Below, piece by piece: positions 48,043 to 56,654 of a stretch of 64,000 nt of DNA (the first letter of the stretch is position 1; the number at the start of each line of letters is the position of its first letter). The notes under the pieces were generated by a model that worked only from the letters and a program-made list of their open reading frames with translations, did not search any database and was not told the DNA's origin. The translations under genes and the position numbers were made by a program. Source of the stretch: Lachnospiraceae bacterium (GTDB lineage Bacteria > Bacillota > Clostridia > Lachnospirales > Lachnospiraceae); assembly GCA_902362715.1 (NCBI GenBank), contig CABIXN010000001.1, positions 477,290 to 541,289 of the forward strand, in the 5' to 3' direction.

Positions 48043-49596
48043 ATGAAAAAAGGTATTCAAATGAAGCTGAACGTAAGACCAGTATATCTGGCCCTTGTAC
48101 ACAACTATTTTTTTGAGGGACCATGCCGTATGGCACCAACGGAACAGTTGACACCGGAGTTTGAGTCCATGGCACAGGCCCAAATGTCTAAATATTTTAT
48201 TGAGGATGTAAATGCACATCTTGAGAATGATCCTCTGATTCATATTATGGATCCTATTTATGTTGTTCGTGATGATGAAATGACTTATTCAGAAGAAATG
48301 TTTGAAACAATTACAAAAGATAATGAGAATGTAGATTTATATCTGTTTGCACTGCAGATGGTCCGGGGTGACATTGTTGTGGAAGTAGCAGAACGTACAA
48401 ATAAGCCAGTAATGATACAGCCTCAAACCTGCTGTATGTATGCAAGGACGATCTCTCATGTGCGGGCTCACGGAAAAGAAGGATATACAAATTTCTATTG
48501 GGAGGATGCTGTTAAGCAAATGCATGCTCTTCGTCTTCGAAAAGTTATGGCGCATACAAATATACTTCAAGTTGTACGAATGGGAGAAGTAGCAGGAAGT
48601 GATATTACGTCAAATGCATTTTATAATCAGCATGAGGTGACACGCATTCTGGGAACCAGATTTAGAGCTGTGAATATTCATGAAATCCTGGATCAGTTCC
48701 GGCCGGGGGATCCAATGGCTAATCATACAACACCGGGACGTATGGGGTTAAATCCTACAGAGGAAGACCAAAAGGAAATCGAAAAAATTACAGATGAATT
48801 AATTGAGGGAGCCAACGAAGTTGGCTTACAAAGAGACAAAATTTTGATTTCTGTACGAATGTGGTATATAGTACAAAAGTTTCTGAAAAAATATGACTGT
48901 AATGCATTTGTGGCACCATGTCCTCAGTTTTGTGCAACCAGACGGGCAAATGAAGAACAAGTAACATTTTGCCTGACACATTCTTTGAACAATGAAATAG
49001 GCATTCCTTCTGCCTGTGAAGCGGATGCCATTGCAGCACTATCCATGCAGCTTCTTACAAATGCTTCCGGATGTTCTACTTATATGGGAGAAACAAATCC
49101 AATGGTATATGATCATGGCATTGCAAGAGCACCGTATTCACCGTTGACTCAGGAAGATCTGCCTAATGATGACTGGAAAGAGGGGAATATTGAAAGTGAG
49201 CAGAATTTGATGTTTACTTTTCATTCCGTGTCCAATCGAAAACTTCGTGGTCTGGATGGCCCAGACAGCAGCTATGGCATACAGCCCTTTGCTTATTCCG
49301 GCTGGGGTGCAACTATGCGCAACGATTTTAAAGAAGATAAAGGACAGGTAATCACAATGTGCCGTCTCTCTCCGGATTGCAGCAAGTTATTCGTTGCAAA
49401 GGGAACGATTATGGGGGGAGCTTATAAATCATGCCCAAATTGCACACATACAGTTATTTTCCAGGTAAAAGACAATCGGGATTTTTATGAGAAACAGATT
49501 GATTTCGGACAGCATATACCTCTTACATACGGTGATTGTGCTGATGAATTGAAGTTATTTGCAAAATCTGTCGGGTTAGAAGTTGTCGAGGCATAG
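48043..49596 (+). CDS. L-fucose/arabinose-isomerase-fold protein B of the sulfur-relay cluster
   Basis: 517 aa, a diverged copy of the protein at 41146. Shared blocks are KLNVRP near the N-terminus, EGPC (Cys28), the CC pair (130-131), CPQFCATRR (Cys293, Cys297), FCLTHSLNNE and GIPSACEADAI (Glu326). The second metal position is Glu350 (MGETN) where copy A has Asn; FHS (His394) and FGQH (His491) remain. The CPxxCxTRR and Cys-Cys motifs are unusual for a sugar isomerase and fit persulfide chemistry. The ATG at 48043 follows AAAGGAAGAGG; ten upstream codons are rejected. It heads a three-gene unit with the carrier-like and SufE-like genes. Substrate unknown. Confidence 0.7.
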   Translation: MKKGIQMKLNVRPVYLALVHNYFFEGPCRMAPTEQLTPEFESMAQAQMSKYFIEDVNAHLENDPLIHIMDPIYVVRDDEMTYSEEMFETITKDNENVDLYLFALQMVRGDIVVEVAERTNKPVMIQPQTCCMYARTISHVRAHGKEGYTNFYWEDAVKQMHALRLRKVMAHTNILQVVRMGEVAGSDITSNAFYNQHEVTRILGTRFRAVNIHEILDQFRPGDPMANHTTPGRMGLNPTEEDQKEIEKITDELIEGANEVGLQRDKILISVRMWYIVQKFLKKYDCNAFVAPCPQFCATRRANEEQVTFCLTHSLNNEIGIPSACEADAIAALSMQLLTNASGCSTYMGETNPMVYDHGIARAPYSPLTQEDLPNDDWKEGNIESEQNLMFTFHSVSNRKLRGLDGPDSSYGIQPFAYSGWGATMRNDFKEDKGQVITMCRLSPDCSKLFVAKGTIMGGAYKSCPNCTHTVIFQVKDNRDFYEKQIDFGQHIPLTYGDCADELKLFAKSVGLEVVEA

Positions 49597-49601
49597 AAAA
49601 T

Positions 49602-50003
49602 ATGTTCATAGATGAAATGGCGAATCGTTTGATTGATGCAAAAAAAAGTGCAGATTTCCAATTGGAAAGGTTAAAAATACTTTCTATATCTGACCGTTAT
49701 GCTATTGCAGACAGCATCCGCAAGTTTGTTGCATACAAGATGCTGTTAGAAGACCATGAGGTAACGGATAATATTACGGAAATGGTCCGGATTAATGTTG
49801 CAAAGGCTATGCATATTTCGGTTTCTGAATTAAAAGATATGGATAAACCGGGGATGTGTGGCAGTGCACCGGCAGTTTTATCTAAACGAATTCTGCTGTT
49901 TATTGATATTCAAAACAAATTGGGTGTAAAACTGCCGGCAGAACAGACACCCGAGATACAAACTGTTCAGGAACTGACGGATATGCTGATTCCTTTATTA
50001 TAA
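49602..50003 (+). CDS. Carrier-protein-like small helical protein B (133 aa)
   Basis: The paralogue of the gene at 44057. The C-terminal half reads like an acyl carrier protein from helix II on: SKRILLFIDIQNKLGVKLP, then IQTVQELTDMLIP. The DSL serine motif is replaced by GMCGSAP with the conserved Cys86. The N-terminal 75 residues are helical and resemble copy A weakly. It begins 5 bases after isomerase-like B. A carrier of a sulfur atom or thioester through Cys86 is a hypothesis. Confidence 0.6.
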   Translation: MFIDEMANRLIDAKKSADFQLERLKILSISDRYAIADSIRKFVAYKMLLEDHEVTDNITEMVRINVAKAMHISVSELKDMDKPGMCGSAPAVLSKRILLFIDIQNKLGVKLPAEQTPEIQTVQELTDMLIPLL

Positions 50004-50022
50004 TCAGGAGTGTGACAAAGTA

Positions 50023-50436
50023 ATGACGATAAATGAAATGCAAAATGAATTTATCAGAGTTTTTAATGATCTAGATGACTGGTTGATGCAGTATGAATTT
50101 TTATTAGAACTGGCAGGAGAAACTGCTGTTATCAGCGATAGAGATCGAATGGAAAGAAACCGTATCAAAGGATGTCAGTCAGAGGCATGGATTTTGCTGG
50201 GAAAAGATGGAGGAAGACTTCAGATTACTGTTGACAGTGAATCGCTGCTGATCCGGGGAATATTGAGTATATTTGTTGTACTGCTAAAGGGGAGGATGTT
50301 ACAGGAGGTAGCGGATACAGAATTTTTCTTCCTTGAAAAAACTTCTTTAAAGGAACAGCTTGCGGCAGATCGATTTTCGGTAATGTCCAATGTGGGCAGA
50401 TTAATACAAAATTACAGCAGAAACAATTTAAAATAA
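50023..50436 (+). CDS. SufE-like sulfur acceptor B
   Basis: 137 aa. The acceptor cysteine is in IKGCQSEAWILL (Cys51, the same number as E. coli SufE). DSESLLIRGILSIFVVLL and the final EKTSLKEQLAADRFSVM match the SufE fold. It is 19 bases downstream of the carrier-like gene and ends at a strong terminator. Its donor is presumably the SufS at 45032, since no other desulfurase is in the window. Confidence 0.86.
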   Translation: MTINEMQNEFIRVFNDLDDWLMQYEFLLELAGETAVISDRDRMERNRIKGCQSEAWILLGKDGGRLQITVDSESLLIRGILSIFVVLLKGRMLQEVADTEFFFLEKTSLKEQLAADRFSVMSNVGRLIQNYSRNNLK

Positions 50437-50452
50437 TTGTTTGGATTTTTTG

Positions 50453-50489
50453 CGGACAGCAGTCAGAAAATGGCTTCTGTCCGTTTTTT
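50453..50489 (+). terminator. Rho-independent terminator after the second sulfur-relay unit
   Basis: CGGACAG (50453-50459) pairs with CTGTCCG (50477-50483), followed by TTTTTT. Inner bases can extend the stem. Confidence 0.85.
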
Positions 50490-50687
50490 AAGGGGTTTTA
50501 AGGGAGTTTGTTGTGAAACAGGAATTTTTTTCCATATTCAGAATATACAACATCCCTATGATTGAAATTTGTGAAATATATAAAAAATATAAATTTTGGA
50601 AAAATATTACAATTTTTTGAAAAAATGGTTAATATAATAATATGGTCTGAAAATAGTTTTCGGATTCAATCAGAAAGGAAGTGAAGT

Positions 50688-50771
50688 ATGTTTCAGCCAG
50701 GAGACTACATCGTTTATAGAAACATTGGCGTATGTATGGTAAAAGAAGACAGATATGGAGGTCTCTCATGA
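50688..50771 (+). pseudogene. Truncated CarD-like ORF (27 aa), leader of the giant gene
   Basis: The ORF starts MFQPGDYIVYRNIGVCMVKE, the N-terminal signature of CarD/CdnL-type RNA-polymerase-binding regulators, and then breaks off after seven unrelated codons. AAAGGAAGTG precedes the ATG. Its stop overlaps the start of the giant gene as ATGA (50768-50771). It is either the remnant of a carD gene cut by insertion of the downstream cluster or a kept leader peptide that couples translation. The rest of a carD gene is not nearby. Confidence 0.7.
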
Positions 50772-53700
50772 TATTTTTTATGATAAATCGTTTGAAAGAA
50801 CAAAAACCATATTCCATTCCTCTGGTCTCCACGGAAGTTATTACTGAGAGTAATATTCAGATCATATCATGGAATGAGGCATGCTGTGTTTTGCCCGATT
50901 CAATAATTCAATTTATAAATCTTGATGAGCTCAAAAAAGCTGTGTTTTATGAAGCGCAGACAGATCCGCTCTGTATTAATATCAATTGTCAGTTTAAAAC
51001 ACAGTATCGAATTGATATTTTTGAGGCTTATCATGATGGGAAACATAAGTTTCATCCTGTGATTGATAATATATTTGATTTTTGGGCACATCCCATGATT
51101 GGAAATATACTAGTCAGTTCAGGTATGAGACCCCAGACGAAGGAAGATCAATATTTAAAAAATTGGGATTCATTCCCTGCCCAATATATGAATGAAGAAA
51201 CAAAAGGCAAGATCAAGGCAATGATGGATGTTCCTAGAAGTGCAGGGCTTAAAAATCTGATGAAGTCCAGCCGGGATCAAGTTCGAATCTGCAGGGACAT
51301 GATGGAGCTTGCAAGAGCCATTATAGGGGAAATTTCTACTTGGGCCACAAAAAAACTGGAGAAAATCTATGCCTTGGAATTGTGTTCATCTCCTAAGCTG
51401 TTACAAGCGCAGAGACAGTTGATTCGTGAAATTCTGCCAAAAATCTCATTGGAACAACACTTCAATTTCATTTATACAGAATATATTTATTTCTATTTGC
51501 CAAATCTGAAAACATTAAAAAAAGACTATCAATGGTCAGCATTTGTTCAACTATTAGAAGACGCAATTGAAAGTAAAAGTAAACTGGTTTATGTTGTTCC
51601 AGAAGATCCAATTGTGTGTCAAATAATAGAAAATGCTCGTGAGCAATTTAAAAAAATTCCGCCGACTATGCGTTGCGCAATGTTCATTAATTATATAAGA
51701 AAAGCAGAAGGCAGTGCTGTTGTTACGCGGTATTCCTTAGCAGCTGTGCAAGATCTTGCTTTTTTAGAGGATCAAAATTTTTTGGTAAAGTGTGACATCA
51801 GGGAAGCAGCAGGAAAAGAATTTATCCCGGAGCTTGTCATTACTGAAAAGAAAAAAGCGCTGCTTTGGAGTTGGAATCGAGATGAAAAGCATATTGCAAC
51901 AATGACATACCGGCATTATCTTATGCCTCTTTGGGCAGGCCCGTCAGGCCATACCACTGGAATCATTGAGTTTTACACGAGTCGTCTCAATAAATATATA
52001 AAGGTTGGCGCAGAGGACATACCGGTAAGTTTTATTATTCTTCCTACTATGTTCTCATTCTGGCGGTTATATTATGATAAAAGGATTTCGGGGGTACATA
52101 CGCTTGCGGAAACCTACGAAGCGGCATATTCTCTGGGGATTCATGAGGTAAATGGTAAGCTTAGCACCCAGGTTCAAAATACAAGGAGTGGATACATCGA
52201 ATATGAGGGGCAGTGGATTCTTGCTCCTGTGTCTGCTTACGAAGATTCCTTTGATACACTGAAATTATATCCTGATGGCGGCCCTAATATGACTGGTATT
52301 GTAAATTCCGTACGCATTATGGCTCAGATTAAGCATAAGTATTACAAGGAAGAACTTGAACCGATGGAAGCTATACAGGCGCTGGATATGCAAATCGATC
52401 AGATGAGAGAGAAGATTGAAAGAAAGGATTATGAAATTCCACAATGGTCAAAGCCTGTGATTGTGGATCCTCAGTCACAAAAAACGCTGTATGATCAGGC
52501 TTTCCAAGGCATGGTAATACGCAGTTATTCGAATCTGAATGTTCGGACATTTCATTCTCCAGCCCCTGTCCCCCAACAGATGGTTTGCAGCAGTGGGGCA
52601 TCTGAAAAGCTTATTGGTCTGTACCAGAAAATCTTATCAACAGAGACATACTGTTTTTCGGAGGATTTTTCTGGTCTTCCGATGTTTCTGCTTGGAGCAG
52701 AAAAGGTACCATTCTTAGCTGCAGTTACTTTTACGGATATAAAAAATGGCAGTCTAGATGAAAGCGGATTTACATTTACTGCCATGTCCGTATCAGATGC
52801 ACGGTTCTGGGAAGCATTTAGAATGATTACGCCGGTAAAAGATATTCAGGAGATTTCCTGTACAGTAATTGAAGATGAGGATAGATTTGACTTTACTGGA
52901 ATAGTAAAAACAGATATTGAGATTAAGATTACAGATCGGCTTGCAGTTCACATAGATCGGCTTGGAATAAAAAGTATTCTGGAAGGAGATTTCTCGGATC
53001 CATATGTTTTTGCTCTGGCTGAAATTGGAAGCGGAACAGACACAATAGCTGTAACGATAGTTATCTCGCCTGCAAGTGGATTATTGTATATCAGCGGTGT
53101 GTACAGGGATGGTAAAATCCTTACCATGAATCATCTTTTTTCACTTCTGGGAATTGATAATGTCATACCGGTTTCAGTTGTCCTTCCGGATGAAGAGAGT
53201 ATTTTTGGTTCTTTGGGACTTAGAGATATTTCTATGACGGTTTCCATGGATGATGTGGCACTCCGCCATCTTAACTTCACCATTACGGCGGAAAATCCGT
53301 GGAATATTTTCGATGATAAGATTACACTTCAGCCATATTTTGAAATTGCAATAGAATATCCATTTGACAGCAGATACAGACAGATTGATTATACGGTTCT
53401 GGGGAAATGGACATTGGGAAAAACGGTTTTTGATATTTCCTATCGATCAAATCAGATCATAAAAGCTCAGCTTGCAAAGGATTCTGTGTTGAATTTTGCA
53501 GAAGCTGCCGAGTTGTTTGCAAAGGATATAAAATTCCCGGAGATAAAACTAAATGACATGGAAATGACTTTGGATGCTGCAGGAGGGAATTATTCACTGT
53601 ATTTATTTGCAGAGGATATGTACAAGTTCTGTCTGGGAAAGGGAGAAGCAGCGATAGAAGATGTTTCGTTTGCACTTGACTTTCGAGACGGCAGGTTCGA

Positions 53701-56620
53701 CGATGTTTTAATATCCGGAGCGCTGTCATTTGGCGGACTTTCCTTCTATCTGTCTGGTACATATTATGAGAACGGTTCATTTTCTTTTGAAGCCGCAGCA
53801 TATTCAGAAAATGCTTACAGTCTGGGAGCGTTTTTGAAACAAATTGCACAGGAGCTTTCAGAAAACTATGACCCTGGGGCATTTCCTGAGGAACTGCTTA
53901 TAGTCAGCATTCGAAAAGCTATTGTCTCTTACCAATCGAAAGACAGCGAACTTTTGGCATATGTTTCCCTGGAAAATATTCTGAAAATATCAGATAAATT
54001 TTCTATTCAGGCGTTTACTCTGGAAATTTTATCTTCTGCAGACACACCGCTGTCATTTGAAATAACAGCAGATTTGTCTGTGTGTGGAACGGAAATAGCG
54101 TTGCTTGTGTCGAAAGAAGAAGAGGGATTTGTTATTTCGGGAAATGCAGAATTTACGGATCTGACGTTTCAGAAAATAGCAGATGAATTTGGAATCGATA
54201 CAAAACATCTGCCGGAGTTTGTGAAAGAATTCTCTGTATTTGAGTTAGAACTGAAGTATAATTTCACAAAAAAGGTGTTTTGTATCATGGTCAATACAAG
54301 CGCCGGTGAGATTTCAGCGGAAATAATATCTGGAGATGAAAATGGTTTTTATGTCTCTTATAAAACAGCGCCTTCGGTTTCGGTCAATATGCTTGAACTG
54401 CCTCTTGCCGGAGAACTAGTCAGGCCGCTGTTGGCAGAAACCTCGGATTTCTCAGTGAAAGATTTTGAAATACGGGCTTCTTCCAAGCAGGGGGTCATGT
54501 TGGGGTGTATGGTATTTGGAACTGCCTGCAGGCTTGAACTTTACCAGCCGGACACTTCCCAGCAGAGAAATCTTATGACTGCTTCTGGTGTGGCAGAGAC
54601 TGTAAAATGGTTCTCGATTGATAAAACCTTTGCAATATTGACGATACCGAAAATCGGTATTGGACTGGATGAACAAAGAGTTGTGATTCTTCTGGATGCT
54701 GCGCTTAATGTTTCCCCATTTTCTTTTGTACTGACAGGGGCAGGTGTTGGAGCGGATCTTACGAAGCTTTCTGATATTAAGTTTTATCTTTCAGGGTTTG
54801 GAATTGCATTTGATAATGGTACGCTTGCCATTGGAGGGAGCTTCTCAAGAACACAGGAGGATAAGACAATATCTTATGCTGGTTCTATGCTGATAAAATT
54901 TAAAGCATTGACCGCTGAAGCAATTGGGGAATATTCTTCTGGTTCTCTCATGGCATATCTTGCAATTTCGGCACCAATAGGAGGACCGCCAGCCTTTTTT
55001 GTAACAGGTTTGGCGCTGGGATTTGGATACAACAAAAAGCTTGTACTTCCGGGGATTGAAGAGGTACCCGAATATCCCCTGATTACAGCCGCATCTTCTG
55101 GCTTTAACCAGAAGAATTTGAGCGATCTTAAGGAATATATAAAAGACCAGGAGAAACAAAAATTCCTGACTGTGGGAGTTAAGTTTACCTCATTTAAGAT
55201 GATCCATGGTTTTTTGCTTTTGGATGTCTCTTTCGGAAATCACTTTGAATTGGGTGTACTTGGGATTGCTGAGGTTTTTGTTCCTCCTAATGTATCTGCG
55301 GCGCCCATTGCGAAGGCCCAGCTTGCCGTAAAAGCCAATTATGATCCATCTAAGGGAGTTATCAGTGTGGAAGCACAGTTGACTTCAGAGTCATATATAT
55401 TTTGCCGTTCTTGCAGATTGTCCGGCGGTTTTGCAGCATACTTCTGGTTTGATAACAGTGAGTACAGTGGTGATTTTGTGGTTACACTAGGGGGATATCA
55501 TCCGGCCTTTCAAAAGCCGGAATATTATCCGGTGGTTCCCCGGCTGGGACTGGATTGGAATGTAGATTCATATTTAAAGATATCAGGAGAACTATATTTT
55601 GCGCTTACTCCAGGGGCAGTCATGGCAGGAGGAAAGCTAAGTGCAGTTTATTCCCAGGGAAATTTGAAGGCCTGGTTTATCGCATACGCAGATTTTATCA
55701 TGGCGTGGAAACCGTTTTCTTATAGGGCATCCATTGGTGTAACCATTGGAGCTTCCTATCGGATAGACTGGTGGTTTATCCACAAAACGTTTTCTATAGA
55801 ACTGGCGGCAGAACTTACTCTGTGGGGACCTGAGGTGCAGGGCAGAGTCCATATTTCCTGGTTCATCATCTCTTTTACAATTTCTTTTTCAACCGGAAAG
55901 GATCATTCAAAAGAGGCAATGGATTGGAATAATTTTAAGGACTCTTTTTTAACAGACAAAGCAGACAAAAGACGGGATGGCGGAAGCGGTGATACGGATA
56001 TTCTTACGTTGGTGGTGGATGGAAGCATTGGCAAAGCTTTGGATGGAGCGGATATTATTGACGGCAGTTCTTTTGCGGTCTCTCTTAGTTCACAAATACC
56101 GGAAAACGGGAATATCCGTCCTGTAAACAGTGTTCCGCTGCAGGCAGAAATGGAAGTTAAAATTAGTGACAGCAGTGGAAGAGATCTGGAAGAAAGATTT
56201 ATAAAAACGCCTTTGACCCGAAATGTCCCGGCAGCTTTGTGGAAACGTGAACCGGGACCAGGCGGCAGTCTAAAAGAGGAGTCTGCAGTACAAGCAGCAG
56301 TGTGTGGAGTTTTACTGCAGCTTCATACAAAGACAGGGCAGCCGGAGCTGTTTCCCAGAACACGGTATATTTCCCTGGAGGAGCTGTATAAAAAGAATAC
56401 CTTGGAGTTTTCTCATTGTTACTGCTTCTTGCAGGACGTGAGGATGCATCTGTCCTGGGAAGATTCAATTCACAGATTTACAGAAAATGAAGCTGAGACC
56501 GGATTAGCAGGGCGCAGGAAAAAGTTTCTAGAAGAGAATGGAATTACAGAAAGTGTTGATATACAGCTTTTTGCGGAAAATGCAGAAAACTGGTTATCTG
56601 AAGATATCTTGATTTTATAG
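50768..56620 (+). CDS. Giant DUF6603-type protein (1950 aa)
   Basis: Function unknown. The frame opens at 50732, but GGAGG (50757-50761) six bases before the ATG at 50768 and the ATGA overlap with the CarD-like ORF fix the start. Residues 1 to about 600 are mixed helical and unrecognised; the rest is rich in beta strands. The DUF6603 family pattern is clear in the C-terminal third: FSFVLTGAGVGADL, LSGFGIAFDNGTLAIGGSF and APIGGPPAFFVTGLALGFGY (about residues 1310-1425), then a final WFIISFTISFSTGKDHSKEA. There is no signal peptide or membrane helix. DUF6603 proteins are very large, occur scattered in bacteria and fungi, and have no known activity. It heads a five-gene coupled operon. Base composition is somewhat more AT-rich than the core genes at its 5' end. 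Confidence 0.75.
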   Translation: MIFFMINRLKEQKPYSIPLVSTEVITESNIQIISWNEACCVLPDSIIQFINLDELKKAVFYEAQTDPLCININCQFKTQYRIDIFEAYHDGKHKFHPVIDNIFDFWAHPMIGNILVSSGMRPQTKEDQYLKNWDSFPAQYMNEETKGKIKAMMDVPRSAGLKNLMKSSRDQVRICRDMMELARAIIGEISTWATKKLEKIYALELCSSPKLLQAQRQLIREILPKISLEQHFNFIYTEYIYFYLPNLKTLKKDYQWSAFVQLLEDAIESKSKLVYVVPEDPIVCQIIENAREQFKKIPPTMRCAMFINYIRKAEGSAVVTRYSLAAVQDLAFLEDQNFLVKCDIREAAGKEFIPELVITEKKKALLWSWNRDEKHIATMTYRHYLMPLWAGPSGHTTGIIEFYTSRLNKYIKVGAEDIPVSFIILPTMFSFWRLYYDKRISGVHTLAETYEAAYSLGIHEVNGKLSTQVQNTRSGYIEYEGQWILAPVSAYEDSFDTLKLYPDGGPNMTGIVNSVRIMAQIKHKYYKEELEPMEAIQALDMQIDQMREKIERKDYEIPQWSKPVIVDPQSQKTLYDQAFQGMVIRSYSNLNVRTFHSPAPVPQQMVCSSGASEKLIGLYQKILSTETYCFSEDFSGLPMFLLGAEKVPFLAAVTFTDIKNGSLDESGFTFTAMSVSDARFWEAFRMITPVKDIQEISCTVIEDEDRFDFTGIVKTDIEIKITDRLAVHIDRLGIKSILEGDFSDPYVFALAEIGSGTDTIAVTIVISPASGLLYISGVYRDGKILTMNHLFSLLGIDNVIPVSVVLPDEESIFGSLGLRDISMTVSMDDVALRHLNFTITAENPWNIFDDKITLQPYFEIAIEYPFDSRYRQIDYTVLGKWTLGKTVFDISYRSNQIIKAQLAKDSVLNFAEAAELFAKDIKFPEIKLNDMEMTLDAAGGNYSLYLFAEDMYKFCLGKGEAAIEDVSFALDFRDGRFDDVLISGALSFGGLSFYLSGTYYENGSFSFEAAAYSENAYSLGAFLKQIAQELSENYDPGAFPEELLIVSIRKAIVSYQSKDSELLAYVSLENILKISDKFSIQAFTLEILSSADTPLSFEITADLSVCGTEIALLVSKEEEGFVISGNAEFTDLTFQKIADEFGIDTKHLPEFVKEFSVFELELKYNFTKKVFCIMVNTSAGEISAEIISGDENGFYVSYKTAPSVSVNMLELPLAGELVRPLLAETSDFSVKDFEIRASSKQGVMLGCMVFGTACRLELYQPDTSQQRNLMTASGVAETVKWFSIDKTFAILTIPKIGIGLDEQRVVILLDAALNVSPFSFVLTGAGVGADLTKLSDIKFYLSGFGIAFDNGTLAIGGSFSRTQEDKTISYAGSMLIKFKALTAEAIGEYSSGSLMAYLAISAPIGGPPAFFVTGLALGFGYNKKLVLPGIEEVPEYPLITAASSGFNQKNLSDLKEYIKDQEKQKFLTVGVKFTSFKMIHGFLLLDVSFGNHFELGVLGIAEVFVPPNVSAAPIAKAQLAVKANYDPSKGVISVEAQLTSESYIFCRSCRLSGGFAAYFWFDNSEYSGDFVVTLGGYHPAFQKPEYYPVVPRLGLDWNVDSYLKISGELYFALTPGAVMAGGKLSAVYSQGNLKAWFIAYADFIMAWKPFSYRASIGVTIGASYRIDWWFIHKTFSIELAAELTLWGPEVQGRVHISWFIISFTISFSTGKDHSKEAMDWNNFKDSFLTDKADKRRDGGSGDTDILTLVVDGSIGKALDGADIIDGSSFAVSLSSQIPENGNIRPVNSVPLQAEMEVKISDSSGRDLEERFIKTPLTRNVPAALWKREPGPGGSLKEESAVQAAVCGVLLQLHTKTGQPELFPRTRYISLEELYKKNTLEFSHCYCFLQDVRMHLSWEDSIHRFTENEAETGLAGRRKKFLEENGITESVDIQLFAENAENWLSEDILIL

Positions 56621-56654
56621 GATAAAGTGAAAGCATGCAGAAAGGAGGATATCT

